Shown here: positions 53,503-64,000 of the stretch, piece by piece | How positions within the stretch are numbered: the first letter of the stretch is position 1 | Layout of the letters: each line of letters opens with the position of its first letter | Source of the DNA: Girardinichthys multiradiatus | Lineage: Eukaryota; Chordata; Actinopteri; Cyprinodontiformes; Goodeidae | Length of the DNA stretch: 64,000 nucleotides | Assembly: GCF_021462225.1 (NCBI RefSeq) | Contig: NC_061794.1 | Coordinates: forward strand, 42,036,914 to 42,100,913 | Direction of reading: 5' to 3' | The notes under the pieces: generated by a model | Told to the model about the DNA's origin: nothing | The model's database searches: none | What the model saw: only the letters and a program-made list of their open reading frames with translations | Program-made: the position numbers and the translations under genes

Positions 53503-55119
53503 AATCTTTTCTTAGAGTCTGGTTTGTTTAGGCTGACCAATGTGCACTTAGATGCAATGAACTGAAACATTTAAATTATGAATTTTAACACCCATTTAAA
53601 GAAGAGTGCTTATTGAGGATACTGTTTCTTTCATAATGCAACTTTGAGCAAAACACATTTTCTGAATGTACAGGCGGTGAGATGAGTGCAGCGTTGATGA
53701 CGTCTGCGTTTAGGTGTGGAGTTTTAATTACTACACTGATGGAAGACTTGTGGGACTTTTCTCATTTCCAGCCCTCAGTTTGAAATATGAGCTTGTCTCA
53801 CAGATGCAGTGAGCATATTTGCAAACACAGCACTGTTCCTAAGATCACTAAAACGATGGCTTACGGTCGAAATGTAATTTACAGTATACAGCTAAACTGA
53901 TTAAACCCTTATGTAGTTCTTTAGTTGCATTTGACCAAATACCTAAAAGAATGAATCTAATGGAAAATAGATTTATGAGTATTTGACTCCAAATCAGCTT
54001 AACCTATGATGAAAAGTCCACAATCAAGAGAAATCAGTAATGCATGTAAGGAGTCCTTCGAGTCCTCATTATTTCAAAAGACCAGGGCATTGATAATCTC
54101 TTACACTGTACAACATGAGGGCTGGTCTTTTGGATTAAGATTTTAGGTCTGGTTTGCAATTTTTGCCTCTTTGACAGCTCAGTTTTACTACGCTCTGCAG
54201 TCTCTTTACTAACTCTTCACCTGCCCTGTTTCCAACTATTACAATCACTGTCATTCACTTTATTGTCTCTGCTGTGCACATATAACACTATGCAGACTGT
54301 CTTTGTGCATTAGCTATTGCATTCTTTAGTCTATTTCTCTCCATCATCAACTCTTATTGCCCAAGTCCTTTAAGTTAGATTCTCATTTTGAGTTACTAAA
54401 GATGTTAAAGTGCAGAAGAATAACAGCTTTTATCGCTGTCGAGAACGCAGCGTCATCTTTTGCTCCAGGTGCTACACAATACATGCTTCGATGTTTTTAT
54501 TTTTGATGTTTATAAAGATAACCTAATGAATATGTATATGAATATGTATATACAATTATAGCTAGATTGGTCTAGAGGAGAAACCGAAGCAGGAAGAGTC
54601 GTACACCCAAAAACTTACAGTTGTAATTGCAGTAAAAAGTGGTTCTGAAAGTATTGACTCAGAGAGTGAATCAAATACATGGCACACTTTATAAAGATTT
54701 GTTTATAACAGAAAAATACGAAAAAGTTCAAGGAATAAGAATATTTTTGTAAGGCACTCTAGTCCTTATAAAGAAAGCCATTTTCTTAGAAATTGACCAT
54801 CCTTGCTGTACTAATATGTGAAACTCCAAGCATGTAAGTGCATCCAATTATATTTTTTACATTCCAACATTGCTAAAAAGTATGACTGGAAGTATTATTG
54901 ACACCCTTATGCTTTTAATCAAAAAATTCAAACTCAGAGTTTTACATGATGGGAGCACTGACTAAAAGGAAATGGCAGATGAAGGGTTGTACATCTCAAA
55001 ACCAACATGAGCAGCCATCCTCAAACTGGATCTCATTGCAAGGGTTGAAAACAGCCCAAATAGTGCAAGTAAACCTGAAGTAACGATAACCGACAGGACA
55101 CAGGCCCTTCTCTTTAGGC
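53503..55119. other. Unassigned sequence
   Basis: About 1.6 kb. A short duplication of ATGAATATGTATAT lies near 54525-54550. No gene recognised. Confidence 0.45.
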
Positions 55120-55671
55120 CAGTGGTATCCAAATATTTCGTCACATGGGCCAAAATCGTCAAGTCAAAAGTAATCATGGGCCAAAAAATCTACCAAAAAA
55201 AATAAAATGACAAAACAATATGGGGATTTTTTTAAACTGCTCAACAATAAACTAAGCATGCAATATATTAGTTAAACAAGTAAAGCAGTCTGATTTTTTG
55301 TAGTAAAGGTATGAGTAAATCATTGTAGATCCCAAAACTGTTTTGTATGTTTGCCTTAATAACTAAGTAATTTAGTGTGGCAATTTTTTGGGCTTGATTA
55401 AAAAGGAAAATGTAGTCTATTCTCAATCATAAAGACAGAATTTGGGGTCACTCTTGCTTTAAAAACAAGAGTGCTTGCTGTATTTAGCTAAGTTCAATTA
55501 ATTAATTAAAAGGAGATTTTGCCCTAAATAATAATAATAAAAAGTCTCCATCTGCATCAACCACCTGTGTTGGAGCACCAATTTGCATTATTCTGGAATT
55601 CAAGTCAGAGGCCGCACAAAATCGGTCTATGGTTCGCAAATGGCCCCCGGGCCGCACTTTGGACATCCCTG
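55120..55671. mobile_element. hAT-type MITE (552 bp), second copy
   Basis: Same family and orientation as 49313-49851, sharing for example TCATGGGCCAAAAAATCTAC and CAACCACCTGTGTTGGAG. The flanks CTTTAGGC and CTCTGGGC agree at 6 of 8 positions, so this copy looks older than the other. Confidence 0.88.
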
Positions 55672-56049
55672 CTCTGGGCAGGAAGGATCCAGGTTTGAGG
55701 TGCATTTAAACTCATTCTGAAAGTTTAGGCATTCGTGTTTTTTGCCAGAAAATATAAAGCAACTTAGTGCTCTAACGCTGATTCTATTTACGTATTTTTT
55801 CTTGCAGTGTCTGCATTCAATTCTGTCACAAAAACATAAAGAAAAACATTAACTTATAAACAAGAAAAAATGTACAATCTGTGCATAATACATTAAACAT
55901 CAAACCCAGGTTATGTGAAGAAGATACAATTAGGCTTAGACAGATGTATTATAATATAAAATATGTAATTCTGCTTTATAAAACTATACAACTTTGACGA
56001 ATGAAATGTTATAATATTTATGTTTTTCAGTTTAATGCCAATATTAACG
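55672..56049. other. Sequence upstream of the probable first exon
   Basis: AT-rich. No TATA box or other promoter element that I can assert. The transcription start is unknown. Confidence 0.35.
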
Positions 56050-56208
56050 ACGCTACCTGAAGGCATCACTTTCTCCAGAACAGGCTGTCATGGCGCAGAC
56101 GAGGCCGAGGACTTCTACGGCGTCAAACTTTAATTTCGGCTCGATTTGGAATATCATCTTTAATATTTATTCTCCAAACTCTTTGTCCTCCGGAGAGTTC
56201 ACGCTTTG
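56050..56208 (+). other. klhl21: Probable klhl21 exon 1 (5' untranslated), with uORF
   Basis: A short segment with more CpG than its flanks, ending at a strong donor (TTTG, then GTAAGTTATC at 56209). The 5' boundary is a guess. It lacks the main start codon. An ATG at 56090 opens 39 codons (MAQTRPRTST...) and the remaining two bases TG join the first base A of the exon at 61089 to make TGA. Assignment to the gene rests on strand, distance and the splice signal only. Confidence 0.5.
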
Positions 56209-57094
56209 GTAAGTTATCTAACAACAAGTCTGTCCCGTTATGTGTTTCGTAATCTCGTCAAGGCAGCGGGCAGTTTGATTTTTAGCTTAAACGTTGTGTC
56301 TACAACCAAACGCTCCGTGTAAATTAGCTAAAATACTTTTCTGCTGCCTGTCGTTGTTTAACTGGTTTACTTGGGAAATAAACAGCTTTGCACGTAGGTT
56401 TGTTTAAAATAGATGAGATTATAAGAATAAAGAGATACACACTGTTAGCTTTCATCTAATTAATTTTGTTAATGTTGGCTTTCCTTGACACATCTCTAGG
56501 TAGTTCTTAGCACAGAGCTGCACCGTATAATCAGATGTTTCACATTTGAATATGATCCTGGACCATATATGGTTTGGAGGAGGGAAGAGTGTCTTTGTAT
56601 TTATCTGACATGATGTATACATAACCTGAGACGTCTTTAGTTCCTTTTGAATGTCTTAATTTAAAAAAAAAAAAACTATTTAATCACTTACAAATGCTGT
56701 CGAAGTGAAACCAAGACATTATGCATGTCCTAAGTTTAAAAATGGCATCCGAATTGTTGCTGATATTTTTTTATTTTTTTTAAAATCACAGTTTACAATT
56801 TATTTTAAACAACAAAATGTATTACACACCTGCCAAAATATCAGAGCATACTGATTGTCACAGCTACAATAATGTGATCTGCAACATTAATTATGGTGTG
56901 GGTATTGTTATTTGTGTGGGTCTATTTCTTTGGCAGAAATCTGTTTGTATCGATGTAAATGCTTCAGAATCCAGGTTGGAAGCTGCTAAAAGTCGCTCAT
57001 GTAGTTGTGTTTAACAAAGCCAATAGATTAACTGAGTGTCAGCCCTCATTGTTTACTACTGTTTTAGCACCCTGCTTTACCATGAAACAATGTT

Positions 57095-57333
57095 CCCACC
57101 ACTCCCTGTGAACTTTATCATCTCAGCCACTACAAATATACATCAGTAGTGGGCATTAAGGGCAGTTAGTCCGTCCAACTGATCAAATATACAGTATTAT
57201 TGATATGCAGAGTGTGAATGCCTGACACTTAAAGTTTAATAGCCTACCAAATGTTGCATGCAAGCAGACGTTTGTTATTGCGATACACTGATATTGTGGT
57301 GACGACTGCGATTTGATATATTGTGCAGCTCTA
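57095..57333. mobile_element. MITE, partial copy
   Basis: Shares CATCTCAGCC, a GGGCAGTT/GTCC block, GCAGAGTGTGAATGC and the right end TTGTGCAGCTCTA with the copy at 58085-58421. The left end is lost or too diverged. Confidence 0.7.
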
Positions 57334-57884
57334 GTTGGCAAATATATAACAGCACTAGCAGAGAGCATCCCACTGACAGATTTGTAGTATTTCTGCAGCT
57401 ACATGATAAAGCATTAAGCAATACTACTTAATATATCAATATAAATTATGGAGTAATATCTAATGCTTTCAGGCATCCTTGTGGCATTTGTCATTTTGTG
57501 TCACAGTTAACATGATTCTTTAAAACTCTTCAAACTTACCAGTTAAAAAGAATAAAATGATTAGAGTGGCCATTAGATGGTTGCATAATAGCTTTGAATA
57601 AAAACATGCTATTTAGATGGGTAATCATGACTGCAACAAAATAGCAAGAACACATCCTCCTTTCTATCGTCTTATCTTAGTGTTAGTTCGGGTAGCTTTG
57701 TGCTGGCCTTCAACAGATGAGAGATGGGAATGAGGTGAGTGTGTAGGGTTGCCTTTTTAAGGGCAGGACGGGCTCAGCAGTGGAGGGCTGTAGGTTTATG
57801 TGTTTCCACTTGGGTGGTTTCATTAGGCTCAGCATCTGTCTTCATTCTCACAAACCTGAATCAAAACCAGTGCTGCAGAATTAG

Positions 57885-58025
57885 TTTAGTGACTTCTGAA
57901 GGCAATTGGTTTCACCCCGATTTTATTTAGGGGTCTGATTAAAGGGGACTGTACACAAATGCACATCACACTTTTCGGGTTTTCATTTATCAAGAATTTC
58001 TGAAAACCATGTACTCTTTAATAAC
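57885..58025 (+). mobile_element. Tc1 family 7 scrap
   Basis: GACTTCTGAAGGCAATTGGT, GGGGACTGTACACAAATGCA, CACACTTTTC and TCTGAAAACCAT follow the order of the 5' leader and inverted repeat of this Tc1 family. No coding part. Confidence 0.7.
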
Positions 58026-58084
58026 TACCATAGCTATCATAACTTCCAGTAAAATTGGTAGTTAGGATAAAGCTCAATAGATAT

Positions 58085-58421
58085 TAGGGCTGCATTTTAC
58101 CATATAAGCATGAAATTACGATCCCATTACTCAATATTCTGATGGTATCGATTGTCCCACATTTTCCTGACCCTTTGATAATTGCAGTTTTACAATTTTC
58201 TGTCAGCTTCAGCATCTCGGCTGCTATAAATACAAATGGTGTTCACCAAGGGCAGTTTGTCCATCCACCAGGCCAAATAAATTATCGCCTTGCAAAGTGT
58301 GAATGCATACCGCTTAAAATATATCCAACCAAGTAATGCATCCAAGTAATCATACTCTGGGCGGAGTTGCAAACGTTGATATTGCAATGATGATTGTGAT
58401 TTGAGAGACTGTGTAGCTCTA
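58085..58421. mobile_element. hAT-type MITE (337 bp) with 8-bp target duplication
   Basis: The ends TAGGGCTGCA and the complement of TGTAGCTCTA match at 8 of 10. The flanks ATAGATAT (58077-58084) and ATGGATAT (58422-58429) match at 7 of 8. Ends of the TAGGGCTGCA type and 8-bp duplications fit hAT. Confidence 0.82.
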
Positions 58422-58574
58422 ATGGATATCAATACTTTTTGCAAGGGCCTGTTATAAAAGTGGGCCGGTTATGATTGTGGATTGTTCTACACAGTTTGAC
58501 ATTTAAGTCATTATATAAAGATTGTAGTGAGGAAAAAACAATGGATTTTAACCTGAAAAAAACAATATTAGTCA

Positions 58575-58705
58575 ATGAGATTTTACAGTCGAAAAGCTGA
58601 AAGTCTGCACTTTAACTGGATCTGGAGTTGCTTTATTTAAAAATAATTGTGGGAATGTAAAGAACCAAAAGTAGTTGTCTCTATTTATGGACCTGGCTGT
58701 GAACT
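58575..58705 (+). mobile_element. Tc1 family 3 terminal-repeat scrap
   Basis: GCTGAAAGTCTGCACTTTAA, TGGATCTGGAGTTG and TCTATTTATGGACCTGGCTG parallel the 3' end of the family 3 element at 6165-6284. No transposase. Confidence 0.65.
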
Positions 58706-61088
58706 ATATTTGGGTGTAACTGCAAGGTTGTACCAGCAGGAGGCAGTGCTGCACATGGAACCGGTGGATGGAAAACACACACTGTGCATAAGCCTCACAT
58801 ACAGTGAGTCTGTTTTTAATTTACTGTGTACACATCCACAGAGCATTTCCCAGTTCCCAGTTCTGCGAAGTGTTTTTCTGGGGTTTGATGTGACGGATTA
58901 ATGGACCTGTTTTATGCCCAAATTTCAGAACTAATTTTTCAGAATTCTGTGATTTATGTTTACAACATCAGACCCTATCAGCCATGTTCCCCTGTACAAA
59001 GACTACTATTCTTTCTTTTTAAGAATATTAGCAAATTCAGACACTTGTGAATATATTTGGGTCCTTCCATTCATCATTCGTAATCATTTTTATTACCGCT
59101 CCGCTTTGTTATGAGGCTCTGTTTGCCCTCAGGAGAGAAGATTGATCCCTACACAGCTGCATTGTTGAACCTGGGTGTGGAATGTGTGCTGCCGTTCAGC
59201 CAAAGGACAGGGGACTTTACAACAACCCAATACAAGTCTCTGTAAGCAGATACCTGTGTACTTTAAGAAGTTATCCTGTCCTGAGATGAAGCTCAGAGAA
59301 GGTCTCCACAGTCATCGTCAGTGGTTTTGTAGTCTTGAAAGCAAATTTCCAAGGCAGTCAAATAAAGTCTGGTGTAACACTGTTATCCCAGAAGACTCTT
59401 AGGTTTTCCTTCTGCTCATTAAACAATGATTTTATTTTCCTATAAAATTGAAGCAGGTGATGTTGTTGCCTCAGTTGTAAGATCAGAGGAAATTTGTGTT
59501 TTGCTGAGATTAGTGGATATTCGAACAGGAAGCAACACTGCAGGTGGCAAGGAGGCCAAGGCTCTGCTGGCTCGTCTCATAAAGACTCCTTACTCACTCT
59601 GAGTGACCGCAGAGAAATACCAGAGGTTGTGGTGGGGGGTGTCTGACTGTTAGCGTCAGATCACATGCCTGTTAGGTGTTCTCCCCAAAATCCAACCCCC
59701 ACTCCGGTCTGGAAATGGATACTGCGGGCGTATTTATAGCTGCAGACCACAAGCGAGCTCTCTTTCTTAAACACATCGAAGGAGCTGGTCGAAGGAGTCG
59801 TGCTGAACTTCACTGTCGTATTTTCTACACTGTTCAACATTATTACTTGTGTAACAAGCCTGGAGGGGCTCATCAGGTAGGAGAACAAAATAAAAACAAG
59901 CTATCTGTTGTTATTTTTGTGCTATATGGGTTTCATAGATTGTTAAAAGCTTGTAAATCACATATGCTTTACTGGAGGCATTTTATTTTGCAGTGAAAAT
60001 CCAAATTCATACATTTATTTATGGATAATCTTAAACGTATTTGCAATTTATATCATAATATACAACTCTGTAATGAGAAATGACACAATCAAAACACTAC
60101 CGTCACCTTCTGCAGTGATGTTCCTTTCAGAGGTTATACAGTTATCATGGAGGTGATTGTTATTTTATTTTTGGCTTTTAATGAAGCAACTGAACCGCTT
60201 TTATTCCAGGGTGGAATGATGAGACAACACCCACCTTCAATTCATATTAAAATCAAGAATAGACTGCTCAAGTTGAGCTTTATTCAATGTGAAGTTTCTC
60301 TTTTCTGAAAAGGATCTATATAATACATAGAAGCTTTCATCAACCTTCCACTAAAATGTGGTTATATGCAGAAAACTGGAAACATATTGTAGCTAACAGC
60401 GAGCTTGTGGCATAATTCTACCTGGATATCTGGTCACTCTTCTTATCAGAAGTGCTACAGATGGTTTTAATTGGTTGGTTTCCTGGTATGGACCCTGCTT
60501 TTAAACATACTTAAAAAATGTTCAATACTGTTGTGGTTGTGGCCACAGAAGCCTAATGTTAGCCTGCTTTATGCATTGCACAACATGAGTTCAGGATCAT
60601 CTTCCTGTTGAAACGCCCAGTTGTGTCAGTTCATCTTCATCATTCTACACATTTTGTGCATTAAACTAGTAACATTGGTAGTGAAAGAAGAATTTTACAA
60701 AATATATGTGTAGTTTTTAATCAGTGTGAATTAAAAAGGTTTGCAATAAATTCAACGTTGTGCACCCAATTCTTGTTTAAAAAATGTCATGAAATACTAC
60801 TTCTTATAATCATTTCACACTGAAAAAAAGAACAAGAAAATGCTTCATTAAAAGCTAACAGTTAATACTTACACCAGCGATGAGTGTATGTAAACTGTGT
60901 AAGTAGCTGTGAAAATCCTTTTAGTCGTTTCTGAAAACCTTAACCTAGTTTGGTAAGTTTTACGGTTCATTTAAGTGTCGGATATGGAAGAAAATCTGAC
61001 ACTTGGCTGATAAAGACGTAGGAGTTTGAAGCAAATTTCATGGTGAGCAAGGCTGCTGCTTAACAAGTATTTTTGATGTTTATTTCAG

Positions 61089-62167
61089 ACCAAATCCCCA
61101 TTCTGAGCTCGTCCAGCAGTGAGAAACAGTGAGAGGAGAGATGGAGAAACCAGTCCTCCAGACACAGCCGTCCACGCTACCATTTTTTGATTCGTCACAT
61201 GCCTTCAACCTTCTGAGAGGAATCCATGAGCTACGAGCCGAACGGAAGTTTTTCGATGTGACTTTATGCGCCGAGGGCCGCGAGTTCCACTGCCACCGCA
61301 CGGTGTTGGCTGCCGCCAGCACCTACTTCCGAGCCATGTTCACTGGGACGTTGAGGGAGAGTGTAATGGACAGAGTGGTTTTACACGAGGTGTCAGCTGA
61401 GCTTTTAGGCTTACTGGTGGACTTCTGCTACACAGGTCGGGTCACAGTCACTCAGGACAACGTGGACCTCCTGCTGAAGACGGCTGATTTGTTTCAGTTC
61501 CCCTCGGTTAAAGAGGCCTGCTGTGCCTTTCTGGAGCAAAGTCTGGATGTGTCCAACTGCTTAGAGATCCAAGACTTTGCTGAGGCTTACGCTTGCAGAG
61601 AGTTGGCGGCCAACGCGCGCCGCTTCGTCCTCAAGAACATAATGGAGCTGGCGAAAGGGACAGACTTTGAGCGGTTGCCATGGAAGCGCCTCCTGGAGTT
61701 TGTGTCTGACGATGAGCTTTGCGTGGACAAGGAGGAGACGGTCTATCAAATCGCTGTGTGGTGGGTGAAGGCCGATCTGCAGCGACGGCTGCACTATTGG
61801 CCCGAGCTACTCCAGCAGGTCCGCCTCCCGTTCGTTAGGAGGTTCTTCCTCTTGGCCCATGTGGAGAGCGACCCGCTCGTCTACCTGTCACCCACCTGCC
61901 TCCGCATGGTGAATGAAGCCCGCAGCTTCCAGTCCTGTGAATATGACCGCCATGACAGACCGTGCCACCGCATGCGGGCCCGGCCCTCTACGGGGTTGGC
62001 GGAGATCCTGGTGGTGGTTGGAGGCTGTGACCAGGACTGTGATGAGCTGGTCACAGTGGACTGTTACAACCCTCAGACTGGTCAGTGGCGCTACCTGGCT
62101 GAATTTCCCGACCACCTTGGAGGAGGTTACAGCATTGCTGCCCTCGGAAACGATATGTATGTCACAG
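61089..62167 (+). other. klhl21: klhl21 exon carrying the start codon
   Basis: The acceptor is TTTATTTCAG before 61089 and the donor GTAAGAAG starts at 62168. The first 52 bases are untranslated. The donor splits a glycine codon after its first base (phase 1). The exon is markedly richer in G+C than the flanking introns. Confidence 0.92.
61141..62167 (+). CDS. klhl21: Kelch-like protein 21, N-terminal 342 residues (5' coding exon)
   Basis: KLHL21 is a substrate adaptor of the CUL3-RING ubiquitin ligase. In mammals it acts on the chromosomal passenger complex (Aurora B) at the anaphase midzone and is needed for cytokinesis. Visible here: BTB domain about residues 28-134 ([33 protein letters not shown]), BACK domain about 138-245 ([28 protein letters not shown]), then the first kelch blade from about 288 ([33 protein letters not shown]). 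The run [10 protein letters not shown] to YVTG, as I recall the family, is close to identical to mammalian KLHL21. I chose ATG 61141 because MEKP aligns with the MERP start of KLHL21; the open frame extends upstream only through a GTG. The rest of the kelch propeller must lie in exons beyond base 64000. No defect seen. High confidence in the gene, moderate in function by homology. Confidence 0.95.
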
Positions 62168-64000
62168 GTAAGAAGCCCAAATGAACTTTCTTCAACACAG
62201 TTCTGATCAGGGGGCTGGTTGTCATTAAAAAAAAAACCAGTATTGATATATTTTAAAGTAAAAAGTTTCATAATCTTTCTTATGTAAATAAAGCAGATAT
62301 TTCAGCTCTGTTAAAGTTGAACCCACTATGCCATATTTGGTGTGTGTTGGAGTTATAGTTATCTTAAAGTCAGAGTGCAGATTTCCATTTCTGCCCCTGA
62401 ATTGTTTTTAAATTATTAATAATTTGCAACCTCCATTAATATTCCCTGTGCCTGAGGAGGGCAGATGAGGCGATGCAGATGCTGCCAGGAAAGCAGTCGT
62501 CCTATTTTTGTCGTCATCATTATTAACACTGGAATACCCTGTTCTTCAAAACAGCCCAAAATAGAAAAGTTACCAGATCTTGAACTTTGATCCTCTGGCT
62601 CCTGAAGGGAACTGATGATGTGGCATTATTTTAGCAGCATTAACTAATCACCTCATTTATAGATATAACAGTGCCACTGGATTGCATAACACTGACATGC
62701 TCAGTTCTGGTTCTTAAAACTGAACATTGTTAGAAAGTCATGTTTTTGACTTTAAAATGACAACATGAATAATTCCAAAACATTTTCTAGATTTAACTTA
62801 AAGTGTATCTTGTACATTTTTTGGGAAAAGCAAACAAACGCGAAACATAAAAATAAAAGCTGCAAAAACGACTTGTGTCTTGTTACGCCAGGTTCCCCTC
62901 TAACAGTGTGCGTGGAACAGAATAGAATAAAAAAAACAATAAAGGTTTTTTCTGTTCTATACATAGTGCTTTTTATTCAGTTTCAGCATTTAGTCTTACT
63001 GGATGCACACCTAATATCAGCTGTAGTGAATCAGAAAGATTGTCCTACTGAGTAGGATTTTCTGATTCTTGCTTGTTGGTGTCGTTTTGCTGAAAGCATT
63101 GCCGAGAGTATAAGAACCCACATATGAGTAATTGTCAATACAGAGTAGCAATATAATTACTAATTAAAACCATTATAGTTTCAATTTATTTGAAATTGTT
63201 TTATTTTCAGTCACATTTTACTGACAGTACATATTTTATTTGTTTTACCTCCATAGAATCACTTTAAATACAAAACAATAGTTCATTTGAACATTTACTG
63301 CTTCTTTCCAGCCTTGCCACATGTGTCACTTAAGGACAGCTCTTAAATTTGACTCGCCCTTGATGGCTTGGCTTTTGCATGCAGGACGATGCTCCACGCA
63401 GTGCAGTCTTTGTGTATCCACTGTGCTGATGAGCGACACCAGGCTAACACTGCAGTGGTGAAGCTGAGGGCTGAAACACCTTGCAGCAGGTGGTGGATGT
63501 GGTTTTGCTGAAACTTGTGTAGTTTGGGCATCGCTGTGTGTGTGATGTGATGGCTGCTAGGGATCTCGTACCCTGAGAAGATGTCAGAATCCTGCATCAT
63601 CAGCTGGTCAGCGAGGCGAATGTAGAGGGTAGGCGCCGCATGTTAGTTTCACCACGCTTGGGGTGTCCCTCGACATCTTTGCCCACTTTTCCAGAGTTTG
63701 CTGCATACCTGACAGTTTTCCTGCTCCTGCTAGCTAAGTAGTTATTATTCGGCGTTGTCTTAGTGTTTTTCTTCTTTCTTTTTTTTTTAGATATTTTATC
63801 AAACTGCTAGTGGGAAGCGTTGGACTTTGACCCTCATCTTTACAAGTTTGCTGAGCATAATCAGCTTTACTTTTGTCACCTTTATTCACTTGGAAGACCT
63901 CCACATCATTCCTTTTCTACCGTCTGGCTCTAGTTAAGGGAAGAGCATCACGCTGCATAGAGGTGGTGTCAGTCCTGCTGCTGCTGCTTATTGGGCTGGA
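62168..64000 (+). other. klhl21 intron 2 (partial)
   Basis: Starts GTAAGAAGCC. I searched by eye for the next kelch exon (expected to begin with GSDGSRLYD-like coding) and did not find it. Small ORFs (62765-63055 and 63343-63600) show no motif. A T-rich run lies at 63776-63790. Confidence 0.7.

Larger units (their letters stand above)
56209..61088 (+). other. Probable klhl21 intron 1 (4.9 kb)
   Basis: Runs from GTAAGTTATC to the acceptor TGTTTATTTCAG at 61077-61088. It contains MITE copies (57095-57333 and 58085-58421), a family 7 Tc1 scrap (57885-58025) and a family 3 Tc1 scrap (58575-58705). 58906-61076 shows no recognisable exon or repeat. Small ORFs there have no motif. Confidence 0.5.

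Noticed and set aside
61129..61140. An upstream start for klhl21 at 61129
   Set aside because: The codon at 61129 is GTG, not ATG. The ATG at 61141 gives an N-terminus that fits KLHL21.
62168..64000. A second kelch exon inside the window
   Set aside because: I found no stretch with kelch-type Gly-Gly motifs and splice signals after the donor at 62168.
1..64000. CRISPR array, bacterial operon, phage or integron features
   Set aside because: No regularly spaced repeats, no Shine-Dalgarno-led gene strings and clear eukaryotic splice signals. The window is vertebrate.

Overview
The window is vertebrate, most likely teleost fish, nuclear DNA. The evidence is one multi-exon gene with canonical splice sites whose protein matches vertebrate Kelch-like 21, set in sequence dominated by Tc1/mariner transposons, L2-like and I-clade LINEs, sushi-type Ty3/gypsy elements, tRNA-derived SINEs and hAT-type MITEs of kinds abundant in ray-finned fish. 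I cannot name the species. Family assignments rest on recalled family features and motifs, not on a database search.

Layout. 1-6.3 kb: an L2-like LINE broken by a Tc1 element, followed by an old Tc1 element (family 3) that holds two further Tc1 elements in tandem. 6.3-12.8 kb: mostly unrecognised DNA with three SINE copies and a Tc1 scrap. 12.9-14.5 kb: a full-length Tc1 element with an intact transposase. 15.8-18.6 kb: a decayed Tc1 element abutting a minus-strand LINE. 21.4-25.0 kb: a decayed minus-strand Ty3/gypsy element carrying a SINE. 25.1-27.2 kb: three Tc1 remnants. 28.0-29.1 kb: a solo LTR. 30.5 kb: a small hAT MITE. 31.8-32.4 kb: a Sleeping Beauty-like remnant. 32.9-39.7 kb: a plus-strand LINE split by a 4-kb insert that contains pieces of other LINEs. 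39.7-40.4 kb: a solo LTR. 41.1-44.1 kb: LINE remnants. 44.1-45.7 kb: a second Tc1 element with an intact transposase. 47.1-53.1 kb: a deep nest of at least six elements. 53-56 kb: SINE, MITE and unrecognised sequence. 56.1-64 kb: the 5' part of a klhl21 gene, with a probable non-coding first exon, a 5-kb intron, a large coding exon (BTB, BACK and first kelch segment), and the start of the next intron. The remaining kelch exons lie beyond the window.

The only host gene I can support is klhl21, a CUL3 ubiquitin-ligase substrate adaptor. Nearly everything else is mobile DNA in several age layers, and the strongest observations are the nesting order, target-site duplications and tandem insertions sharing a TA. 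I found no operon-like system, CRISPR array or clearly new protein family.

Tc1 family labels used here: family 1 (1610 bp, about 210-bp inverted repeats, 4 copies); family 2 (about 1.25 kb, 2 copies); family 3 (old host element plus one scrap); family 4; family 5; family 6 (2 copies); family 7 (4 scraps); and one Sleeping Beauty-like remnant.
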